A stretch of DNA of 7,270 bases from Actinomycetes bacterium (GTDB lineage Bacteria > Actinomycetota > Acidimicrobiia > Acidimicrobiales > Microtrichaceae): the NCBI GenBank assembly GCA_023423475.1, contig JAFAFN010000374.1, forward strand, positions 1-7,270, given 5' to 3'. Of this stretch, positions 1 through 5,620 are shown in pieces (positions within the stretch are counted from its first letter, which is position 1; each line of letters begins with the position of its first letter). The notes under the pieces were generated by a model, which saw nothing but the letters and a program-made list of their open reading frames with translations, ran no database searches and was not told where the DNA came from. A program made the position numbers and the translations under genes.

Positions 1-901
1 CACCGAGCGCGATCCGGGAGTCGAGCAGCTCGACCAGCTGGTGCTCGCCGAAGGTGAGCGCGAAGGGCGACCAGATGCCCAGCGCGCCGAGCAGGGCACC
101 GCCGAGCACGTAGCGCCCCGAGGTCGGCACCACGCTCATCGCCCGTCGGGCGACGGCGACGCTCAGGGTGAACACCGCTGCGCCCAACGCGCCGAGCAGC
201 CCGATGCCCGCCGCGAGCAGCAGGTCGGGTGCGTGCAGGGTGCCGATGGTCGGGAACCGCCAGACGGGTTCGATGCCGAGCCCGACGAGGCTCAGGTACA
301 CGCCGTAGCCGCACAGCGAGCCGACGATCGCGGGCACGAGCGCCTCGTAGTACTGCAGGCCGCGTCGGTGCAGGATCTCGAGGGCGAAGAAGGCCGAGCC
401 GAGCGGTGCGCCGAACAGCACGGTGAACCCCGCCGCCATGCCCGTGATCGTCAGGATCCGGATGTCGGGCGCGGGGCGCCGGAAGCGGGTCGCGATCACC
501 GTGCCGAGCGTGCCCGTGGATTGCACCAGCGGCGCCTCGGGCCCCATGGTCGATCCGGCGGCCACGCACAGCAGCGAGGCGGGCAGCAGGCCGCGCAGTC
601 CCCGCACGTTCTCGGCGCCACCCATCACGTGGATGTTGTCGACGAGCAGCTCGACGTTGCCGGTCTCGCCGCCGACCTTCGTGATCAGCGCGACCGCTGC
701 GCCCACGGCCACGAGGATGCCGGCCTGCACGACGGCCGTGTGATGCGCCGGCGCCAGGCCGCGCTCGAGCAGGTGCAGCACGGCGACGTAGGCGGCACCG
801 AGCAGGCCGCCGGCGATGCCGACCACGACCGTGGGCGTGCCGAGCCCGTCGCGGAGACGGACCGAGGCGGTGGACACGAGGCGGTGGAGGAGCGGTGGCA
901 C
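1..901 (-). CDS. ClC-family chloride channel/transporter, N-terminal part (runs off left edge)
   Basis: Integral membrane anion channel or transporter of the ClC family. I read 300 codons on the minus strand from a GTG at 901, directly after an in-frame TGA; another GTG at 877 is possible and no SD is obvious. Hydrophobic helices are visible at about residues 24-45 and 57-76. The anion-pathway motif appears as GSTMGPEAPLV (116-126), where Glu122 aligns with the gating glutamate of the usual G-[KR]-E-G-P motif. A second signature, GMAAGFTVLFGAPLGSAFFA (154-173), matches the APLxG-type helix of the family. The first selectivity motif (usually GSGIP) is poorly kept and reads GGETGN at 77-82. The inner proton-pathway glutamate (Glu203 in the E. 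coli protein) aligns with Ile176, after Glu175, which resembles channel-type rather than H+-exchanger members; these alignments are from memory. The C-terminal half, with any GxFxP motif, pore tyrosine or CBS domains, lies outside the window. The gene is divergent from the monooxygenase operon. Confidence 0.9.
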   Translation of the reverse strand, partial: MPPLLHRLVSTASVRLRDGLGTPTVVVGIAGGLLGAAYVAVLHLLERGLAPAHHTAVVQAGILVAVGAAVALITKVGGETGNVELLVDNIHVMGGAENVRGLRGLLPASLLCVAAGSTMGPEAPLVQSTGTLGTVIATRFRRPAPDIRILTITGMAAGFTVLFGAPLGSAFFALEILHRRGLQYYEALVPAIVGSLCGYGVYLSLVGLGIEPVWRFPTIGTLHAPDLLLAAGIGLLGALGAAVFTLSVAVARRAMSVVPTSGRYVLGGALLGALGIWSPFALTFGEHQLVELLDSRIALG

Positions 902-909
902 GATTCATA

Positions 910-920
910 TCGTGACACGA
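910..920. repeat. 11-bp palindrome just upstream of the ClC start
   Basis: TCGTGACACGA reads as two 5-bp arms around a single central A. It lies 8 bases before the GTG start of the ClC gene on the minus strand, so a protein bound here could affect that gene. The 10-mer ATCGTGACAC (909-918) recurs at 6948-6957 in the other divergent intergenic region. The core 7-mer TCGTGAC or its complement also occurs inside coding sequence, so chance is a real alternative. Confidence 0.3.
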
Positions 921-965
921 GATAAATCGGGAGATCCAGCGGTGTGGCGAACGACCCGACCCCGA

Positions 966-987
966 CACCATAAGTTGACCTATGGTG
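966..987. promoter_or_regulatory. 22-bp dyad, likely operator for the divergent ClC / monooxygenase-operon promoters
   Basis: CACCATA (966-972) and TATGGTG (981-987) are perfect 7-bp inverted arms separated by 8 bases (AGTTGACC). Each arm contains a TANNNT -10-like hexamer, TATGGT, one on each strand: 981-986 on plus and 967-972 on minus. A regulator bound here would cover possible -10 elements in both directions. On the plus strand a start point near 993 would leave a leader of about 23 bases before the ATG at 1016. The size and symmetry suit a TetR-type dimer, and such a regulator is the last gene of the downstream unit. The dyad is seen directly; the operator role and the regulator pairing are inferred. 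Confidence 0.5.
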
Positions 988-1015
988 GCTCGGACGAGCC
1001 GGACATGGGGGTGTC

Positions 1016-2197
1016 ATGGTCGAGGGACGAGCTGACGGTGCCGTCATCGAACGAGCGGAGCGACTCGCTGCGTTGGTCGGTGCCGAGGCCGAGCAGGCCG
1101 AGCGGGAGCGGCGGCTCACCGAGCCGGTGATGTCGGCCGCAGCCGACAGCGGGCTGTTCTCGATGGTGGTGCCCGAGTCCTACGGCGGCGAGGGCGCAGG
1201 ATTGCGGGACCTGCTCGACACCACGAGGACGATCGCCACCGGCTGCCCCGCATCGGCGTGGACGCTGTCGTTCTTCGTGCTGCACAACTGGCTGCTCACG
1301 CGGTTCTCGGAGGAGCTGCAGTCCGAGGTGTTCGGCCCGAAGGGCTACGGACTCGTCCCGGCGCCGCTCGCACCGACCGGACAGCTCCAGCGCGTCGACG
1401 GTGGCTGGGAGGTCAGCGGTCGGTGGGAGTGGGCGACGGGCGTGAACCACGCCGACTGGGTCATCGTGCACGGACTCGAGGTGCGCGACGACGCGTTCGC
1501 CCCGCGCTTCGCCGTGCTGCCGATCGGCGACGTCGAGGTCGACGACGTGTGGCACACCTCGGGCATGCGGGCGACGGGCTCCAACACCGTGCGCGTCGAC
1601 GGCGCGTTCGTGCCCGACCACCGCACCCTCCCCTCGGAGGAACTGCTCGAGGACCGACCGGCCGCGACGGGCAACGAGATGGCGGCCCTGCCGGTGATGG
1701 CGGTCCTGGCGCTCGTCGCCGCAGCGCCCGCACTCGGAGCCGCGCAGTCCGCCGTCGAGCTCTACGCGGCCCGGATCCGCGAGCGCGTGCTCGCCTACAC
1801 GCTCGGCGACAAGGCGATCGACCAGCCCGCCGCGCAGGTCAGACTCGGCCACGCGCTGGCCCAGGTGCGCGCCGCTCGGGCGAGCTTCGACGCCGCGGCG
1901 GGGCAGCTGCTCGACGCCGTCGAAGATGCATCCAGCCAGGGAGGTGGCGTCGGCCTGGAGGTGCGAATGGCGGTGCGGCTCGCCGCGGCCAACACCGTGC
2001 GCCTCTCCAACGAGGTGATCTCGCACGTCGGTGACGGCGCGGGCGCCAGCGTCTACCAGCTCAGCTCGCCCCTGCAGCGGCTCCAGCGCGACGTCGAGGT
2101 CCTCAAGGGGCACGTCGTCTTCGACTGGGACCGCACCACCGAGCTCGCCGGTCGCATCGAGCTCGGCCTGCCCCTGCGTCCCGCCGACCGCATCTGA
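1016..2197 (+). CDS. Flavin-dependent monooxygenase oxygenase component, acyl-CoA-dehydrogenase fold (group D, HsaA/HpaB-C2-like)
   Basis: Probable oxygenase of a two-component flavin monooxygenase. Such enzymes use reduced FMN or FAD from a separate reductase to hydroxylate phenolic or related substrates in the cytoplasm. The 393-residue length matches the HsaA type. The N-terminal helical domain has the segment VVPESYGGEGAG (51-62). The middle beta domain carries GRWEWATGVNHADWV (135-149) and the family hallmark GMRATGSNTV (183-192) followed by VDGAFVP. The C-terminal helical domain has PLQRLQRDVEVLKGH (352-366), with His366 at the position of the conserved C-terminal His. The acyl-CoA dehydrogenase catalytic-Glu motif (EG-x-x-x-IQ) is absent, which argues against a true dehydrogenase. 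The ATG at 1016 follows a G-run at 1007-1011. This is the first gene of a four-gene unit, 43 bases before the VOC gene. No flavin reductase is present in the window. Alternatives are a DszC-like desulfurising enzyme or another substrate class; the substrate cannot be read from sequence. Confidence 0.8.
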   Translation: MVEGRADGAVIERAERLAALVGAEAEQAERERRLTEPVMSAAADSGLFSMVVPESYGGEGAGLRDLLDTTRTIATGCPASAWTLSFFVLHNWLLTRFSEELQSEVFGPKGYGLVPAPLAPTGQLQRVDGGWEVSGRWEWATGVNHADWVIVHGLEVRDDAFAPRFAVLPIGDVEVDDVWHTSGMRATGSNTVRVDGAFVPDHRTLPSEELLEDRPAATGNEMAALPVMAVLALVAAAPALGAAQSAVELYAARIRERVLAYTLGDKAIDQPAAQVRLGHALAQVRAARASFDAAAGQLLDAVEDASSQGGGVGLEVRMAVRLAAANTVRLSNEVISHVGDGAGASVYQLSSPLQRLQRDVEVLKGHVVFDWDRTTELAGRIELGLPLRPADRI

Positions 2198-2228
2198 CCC
2201 GCCACGACCGCACCGCCTGCACCGACCG

Positions 2229-2234
2229 AAGGAG
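2229..2234 (+). promoter_or_regulatory. Ribosome binding site of the VOC gene
   Basis: AAGGAG sits 6 bases before the ATG at 2241. It fixes that start against a longer in-frame reading that begins at 2031 inside the monooxygenase gene. Confidence 0.75.
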
Positions 2235-2240
2235 CCTCCG

Positions 2241-2987
2241 ATGACCACACCCTCTGACACGCCCTCTGGCACCCCACCGACATCGCCGAACGGCGTGCAC
2301 CACCTGGCGGTGATGACAAAGGACATGAAGGGCCAGCTCGAGTTCTTCACGCAGATCCTCGGGCTGCCGCTCGTCGCGCTCTACGACATGCACGGGGTCG
2401 ACGGCGCGTGGCACGGGTTCGTCCAGCTCAACGAGTCGTCGTACCTGGCGTTCTGCCAGGTCCCCGGTGTCGAGTCGGTCGAGTCGACCCTCGGGGTCAC
2501 CCACGCGGGCACCGGTGCGGGCGTGAGCGCGCCCGGCACCATGCAGCACGTCGCGTTCGACGTCGCGACCGAAGCGGGGCTGCTCGCCATCCGTGACCGG
2601 CTCCGGACCGCCGGCGTGGTGGCACTCGGCCCGCTGGACCACGGCATGTGCAAGTCCCTGTACTTCGCCGGCCCCGAAGGGCTGACGCTCGAGGTCGCCT
2701 GGTCGCCCGCGGCGATCGACGGCGACGAGTGGATCGACCCCGACGTGTGCGCCGCGGCGGGCATCTCCGCCGACGACGTCGCGCGCTTTCGTGCGCCCGC
2801 GCCGTTCCTGCCGGGTGACGAGGCGGTGGCACAACCGGCGGTCGACACCGGCATGCCGCTGATGGCCTATCCGCCCGAGGAGATGGCGCTGATGGTCTCG
2901 CTGCCCGACGACGTCGTCGCGAAGGTCGCGAGCGTGCCCGATTCGCCGAAGGTGCTGCGCGAACGCGCCGCGGCAGGGGAGGGCTGA
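2241..2987 (+). CDS. VOC (glyoxalase / extradiol dioxygenase) family metalloenzyme
   Basis: A 248-residue cytoplasmic protein of the vicinal-oxygen-chelate superfamily, which binds a divalent metal and includes glyoxalases, epimerases, fosfomycin-resistance proteins and type I extradiol dioxygenases. Both beta-alpha-beta-beta-beta modules can be seen. The first starts at VHHLAVMTKD (19-28), and the second at MQHVAFDV (101-108), ending in YFAGPEGLTLEVAW (141-154). His21, His103 and Glu151 fall in the positions of the 2-His-1-Glu metal site, and DHGMCKSLYF (133-142) resembles the substrate-side loop of extradiol-type members. Residues 1-17 are a Ser/Thr/Pro-rich tail. Residues 155-248 form an extension beyond the VOC fold that I do not recognise. 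Classical two-domain extradiol dioxygenases are about 290 residues, so this is a smaller, single-domain type. Its position between the monooxygenase and a hydrolase makes ring cleavage plausible, but isomerase or lyase activity is equally compatible. Confidence 0.85.
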   Translation: MTTPSDTPSGTPPTSPNGVHHLAVMTKDMKGQLEFFTQILGLPLVALYDMHGVDGAWHGFVQLNESSYLAFCQVPGVESVESTLGVTHAGTGAGVSAPGTMQHVAFDVATEAGLLAIRDRLRTAGVVALGPLDHGMCKSLYFAGPEGLTLEVAWSPAAIDGDEWIDPDVCAAAGISADDVARFRAPAPFLPGDEAVAQPAVDTGMPLMAYPPEEMALMVSLPDDVVAKVASVPDSPKVLRERAAAGEG

Positions 2988-2989
2988 AC

Positions 2990-4159
2990 ATGGCGCACGA
3001 GGTCGAGGAGATCCCGTACCCGCTGGTCTACGCCGAACAGGCCGACTTCAAGGACACCTACGGCGGGCCCGAGGGCATCGTCGTGTGCGAGTCGTACCTG
3101 CTGCGGCCCAAGGACGTCCCTTCGGACACGGTGCTCGTCTTCATGCATCCCGTCGGCGGCGGCGCCTACCTGCCGATGGTGCGGCGGCTGGCCCGCGACG
3201 GACACCACGTCATCTACTGCAACAGCCGCTACCGCACCGACGTCGCGCTGATCATGGAGAAGGTCGTGCTCGACCTCGGTGCCGCAGTGCGCGACGCAAA
3301 GGTGCGCCTCGGCTACGACAAGGTCGTGCTCGCCGGCTGGAGCGGCGGCGGCTCGTTGTCGCTCTACTACCAGGAGCAGGCCGAGCACCCCAGCGTCACC
3401 TCGCCGCCCGCCGGTGGCTCGCCCGATCTGACGGCGGCGGGACTGATCCCGGCCGACGCGGTCGTGCTGATCGCCGCGCACCCGAGTCGACACGGCGTGC
3501 TGACCGAGAGCCTCGATCCCGCCATCGTGGACGAGAGCGATCCCGACCTGCGCGACGCGGACCTGGACCTGTTCGCGGAGGGTCGCCCCGTCCCGTTCGA
3601 CCGAGACTGGCTCGCCCGCTACCGCGCCGCCCAGATCGAGCGGAACCGTCGCATCACCCGCTGGGTGCGGGCGGAGCTCGCCTCGCTCGCCGAGCGGGGG
3701 CGCCCCCACGACGAGCGCGGCTTCGTCGTGCACGGCACGATGGCCGACCCCGCGATCCTCGACGTCACGATCGACCCGAACGACCGGGTGGCGGGGGAGT
3801 CCTACCTGGGGGACCCGAGGGTCGTGAACAACGGCCCGGTCGGTCTCGCCCGGTTCTGCACGCTGCGCAGCTGGCTGAGCCAGTGGAGCCACGACGACGC
3901 CCTCGCGGACGGTCTGCGCTGCGCAGCGGCGATCACGGTGCCGACCCTGGTGATCTACAACGGCGCCGACAACGTCTGCTACCCGCAGCTCGCGATCTCG
4001 ATGTACGACGCCATCGCCCACGACGACAAGGAGCTGCACCGCATCGACGGGGCGAACCACTACTACCTCGGTCCGGACCAGCAGCCTCGGCTCAAGGAGG
4101 CGGCGGGGATCGTGGGTCGCTGGCTCGACGAGCACGGTCTCGGAGCCGCCGCCACGTAG
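2990..4159 (+). CDS. Alpha/beta-fold hydrolase with large insert, intact Ser-Asp-His triad
   Basis: A 389-residue soluble hydrolase. The oxyanion-side loop HPVGGG (53-58) follows the strand VLVFM. The nucleophile elbow is GWSGGG (116-121) with Ser118. The acid is most likely Asp327 in VIYNGADN, and the base is His357 in DGANHYY. Between about residues 134 and 310 there is a long Arg- and acid-rich insert that should form a lid. It makes the protein much longer than the roughly 280-290 residues of meta-cleavage-product hydrolases such as HsaD or BphD. No signal peptide is visible. The ATG at 2990 is 2 bases after the VOC stop codon and is served by a purine-rich SD (AGGGGAGGG, 2975-2983) inside that gene, so the two genes are surely co-translated. 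It may hydrolyse a C-C, ester or lactone bond in the product of its neighbours. The substrate is unknown. Confidence 0.85.
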   Translation: MAHEVEEIPYPLVYAEQADFKDTYGGPEGIVVCESYLLRPKDVPSDTVLVFMHPVGGGAYLPMVRRLARDGHHVIYCNSRYRTDVALIMEKVVLDLGAAVRDAKVRLGYDKVVLAGWSGGGSLSLYYQEQAEHPSVTSPPAGGSPDLTAAGLIPADAVVLIAAHPSRHGVLTESLDPAIVDESDPDLRDADLDLFAEGRPVPFDRDWLARYRAAQIERNRRITRWVRAELASLAERGRPHDERGFVVHGTMADPAILDVTIDPNDRVAGESYLGDPRVVNNGPVGLARFCTLRSWLSQWSHDDALADGLRCAAAITVPTLVIYNGADNVCYPQLAISMYDAIAHDDKELHRIDGANHYYLGPDQQPRLKEAAGIVGRWLDEHGLGAAAT

Positions 4160-4170
4160 GCTCCCGGCGC

Positions 4171-4704
4171 ATGTCGACTGTCGAGGTGAGCCGCACGACC
4201 TGGCTGGACGCCGGCCAGGACCTGCTGCGGGAGGGCGGCTTCTCGGCGGTGAAGCTCGCCCCGCTGACCGCGCTGCTCGATCGCACGACGGGCAGCTTCT
4301 ACCACCACTTCTCCGGGATGGAGGACTACCGCGAGGCGCTCGCCGACTACTTCGGCGACGCCCAGCCGCGTGCGGTGCTGGAGCGTCTCGCACCGCTGCC
4401 GCCGAGGGAACGGCTTCGTGGGCTGCAGGAGGTCTTCGTCGGTCAGCACATGGGCGCGCTGCACGCGGCGATGCGCGAGTGGGCGACCGCGAATGCGACC
4501 GCGGCGAGTGCGGTGCTCGCGGCGGACCACGTGCTGCTGGAGTTCATCGCCGAGGTGTTCGCCGAGCTGGGCTTCGACGAGCACGACGCCCGGGTGCGTG
4601 CCGAGATCGTCTTCGCGATGGGCGTCGCCCGGGTCGATCCCCCCTGGCAACGTGCGACCCGCAGCGTCGACGACGTGCTCGAGGTCCTGTTGGGTGCAGG
4701 CTGA
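4171..4704 (+). CDS. TetR-family transcriptional regulator
   Basis: A 177-residue regulator, at the short end for TetR proteins. The N-terminal helix-turn-helix domain covers about residues 9-55. It has the pattern ending in TTGSFYHHFSGMEDY (39-53), which corresponds to the usual YxHFxxK recognition-helix end, here with Gly-Met where Lys is common. The rest (60-177) is helical and Ala/Leu-rich, as expected for a ligand-binding and dimer domain. It starts 11 bases after the hydrolase stop codon on the same strand with no good SD. Translational coupling to the operon is likely; a TANNNT hexamer (TAGGCT, 4157-4162, overlapping the stop codon) could give a weak internal promoter. Its place in the operon suggests it represses the unit through the dyad at 966-987 and is relieved by a pathway substrate, which is inference. 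Confidence 0.85.
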   Translation: MSTVEVSRTTWLDAGQDLLREGGFSAVKLAPLTALLDRTTGSFYHHFSGMEDYREALADYFGDAQPRAVLERLAPLPPRERLRGLQEVFVGQHMGALHAAMREWATANATAASAVLAADHVLLEFIAEVFAELGFDEHDARVRAEIVFAMGVARVDPPWQRATRSVDDVLEVLLGAG

Positions 4705-4723
4705 TCGGTGTTCGTCGCGGCGG

Positions 4724-4729
4724 TACTGT
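4724..4729 (+). promoter_or_regulatory. -10 element for a probable leaderless transcript of the serine hydrolase gene
   Basis: TACTGT fits the actinobacterial -10 pattern TANNNT. Its last base is 6 bases before the ATG at 4736, the spacing expected if the first transcribed base is the A of the start codon. No SD precedes the start and no convincing -35 is seen. A GTG directly precedes the ATG (4733-4735) and could serve as the start instead. Confidence 0.5.
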
Positions 4730-4735
4730 CTCGTG

Positions 4736-5605
4736 ATGGCCCCGCTACCCCGCCCTGCGCCGTCGTCACGAGATCGTGCGAGCAGGTCCCGGGTCGCCGT
4801 CGCTGGACTCATGGCGCTGTTCGTGGCCGTCGCGTCGGGATGTCAGCCGCCTCCGCCGCCGCCCGGTCCACCGACGGGTCGCTGCAAGCCGAACCCGTTC
4901 ACCGAGCAGGTCCAGCGCGACCTCGACGCTCGGGGGGCTGCCGCCCACCACCTGACCGCTGCGGTCTACGACGACCGCAGCGGATGCTGGTACCACCTCC
5001 GTCGCGGCCAGCGGGTGACGACCGCGTCGGTGGTCAAGATCGAGATCATGGCGGCCGCGCTGCTGCGGGCCCAGGACCAGCACCGGGCGTTGACCGACTG
5101 GGAGCTCGACCGGATCAAGCCGATGATCCACGCGTCCGACGATCCGTCCGCCTCGGCGCTGTGGGGCAGCCTCGGCGGCGCAGGCGGGATGTCGGCCTAC
5201 GGCACCCGACTGGGTCTGCACGCGACGGTCGAGGTCGAGCCGAAGTGGGGACTCACCACCACCACGGCCGAGGACCAGGCCGCGTTCATTCACCGCCTGC
5301 TGCAGGGGAACGTGCTCCAGCCGGCGGGACGGACGCAGGCGTGGTGGCAGCTGCTCGACATCCGCGGCGACCAGCGCTGGGGTGTCCGTGCCGGTGTGCC
5401 GTCCGACTGGCAGGTCGGCCACAAGAACGGGTTCTTCGACTCGGCGTGCTGCGGCTGGAGGGTGAACTCGGTCGGCTACGTCTCGGACCCCGACGGCGGT
5501 GGCTACTCGATCGCCATCCTCTCCGACGGCTGGCGGTCGCTCGGCGACGGCGTCCCGATGGTCGAGGCCGTGGCGATCGCGGTCGCCAACTCGCTGGTGA
5601 AATGA
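4736..5605 (+). CDS. Lipoprotein-like serine hydrolase, class A beta-lactamase fold
   Basis: A 289-residue exported protein. The N-terminus is Arg-rich, followed by a hydrophobic stretch (20-33) and a lipobox-like ASGC with Cys36, then a poly-Pro linker (38-46). This suggests a lipid-anchored protein outside the cytoplasmic membrane. The catalytic motifs of the penicillin-recognising serine enzymes are present in order: SVVK (Ser98, Lys101), SDD (134-136) in the place of SDN, and KNG (230-232) in the place of KTG. The segment LTTTTAED (173-180) matches the post-omega-loop TTxxD region of class A enzymes, but no omega-loop Glu-x-x-x-Asn precedes it, so the deacylating glutamate seems to be missing. 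Four further cysteines (50, 84, 238, 239) could form disulfides. It is more likely a peptidoglycan-related or penicillin-binding-type enzyme than a resistance beta-lactamase. It lies 31 bases after the TetR gene with its own start signals and converges on the acyl-CoA dehydrogenase gene. Confidence 0.8.
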   Translation: MAPLPRPAPSSRDRASRSRVAVAGLMALFVAVASGCQPPPPPPGPPTGRCKPNPFTEQVQRDLDARGAAAHHLTAAVYDDRSGCWYHLRRGQRVTTASVVKIEIMAAALLRAQDQHRALTDWELDRIKPMIHASDDPSASALWGSLGGAGGMSAYGTRLGLHATVEVEPKWGLTTTTAEDQAAFIHRLLQGNVLQPAGRTQAWWQLLDIRGDQRWGVRAGVPSDWQVGHKNGFFDSACCGWRVNSVGYVSDPDGGGYSIAILSDGWRSLGDGVPMVEAVAIAVANSLVK

Positions 5606-5620
5606 GGCGGCTGCGCCTCA
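5603..5620. terminator. Bidirectional hairpin spanning both stop codons
   Basis: TGAGGCG (5603-5609) and CGCCTCA (5614-5620) form a perfect 7-bp stem with a 4-base loop (GCTG). The left arm begins with the TGA of the serine hydrolase gene, and the right arm ends with the complement of the TGA of the convergent acyl-CoA dehydrogenase gene. There is no T-run on the plus-strand side and only a short TTT on the minus side. This resembles the tail-less GC hairpins proposed as terminators in high-GC actinobacteria. Confidence 0.55.

Noticed and set aside
41..925. 294-residue plus-strand open frame over the ClC region
   Set aside because: It is rich in Arg, Gln, His and Asp with no fold-like hydrophobic pattern. 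It is antisense to a clear ClC protein with family motifs.
2031..2240. Longer start for the VOC gene
   Set aside because: The extra residues are an off-frame reading of the monooxygenase gene, and a good SD marks the ATG at 2241.
980..2350. 456-residue minus-strand open frame
   Set aside because: Antisense to the monooxygenase; long stop-free antisense frames are expected at this GC content, and it has no recognisable motif.
2468..2488. Short GTCGAGTCG repeat
   Set aside because: It lies inside the VOC gene and simply encodes Val-Glu-Ser repeats; no independent signal.
3085..4170. Upstream in-frame extension of the TetR gene (open to 3085)
   Set aside because: This part is an Arg-rich off-frame reading of the hydrolase gene. 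TetR-like sequence begins at the ATG at 4171.
2867..4393. 508-residue minus-strand open frame
   Set aside because: Antisense to the hydrolase and the TetR start; composition is Arg/Val/Asp shadow-like.
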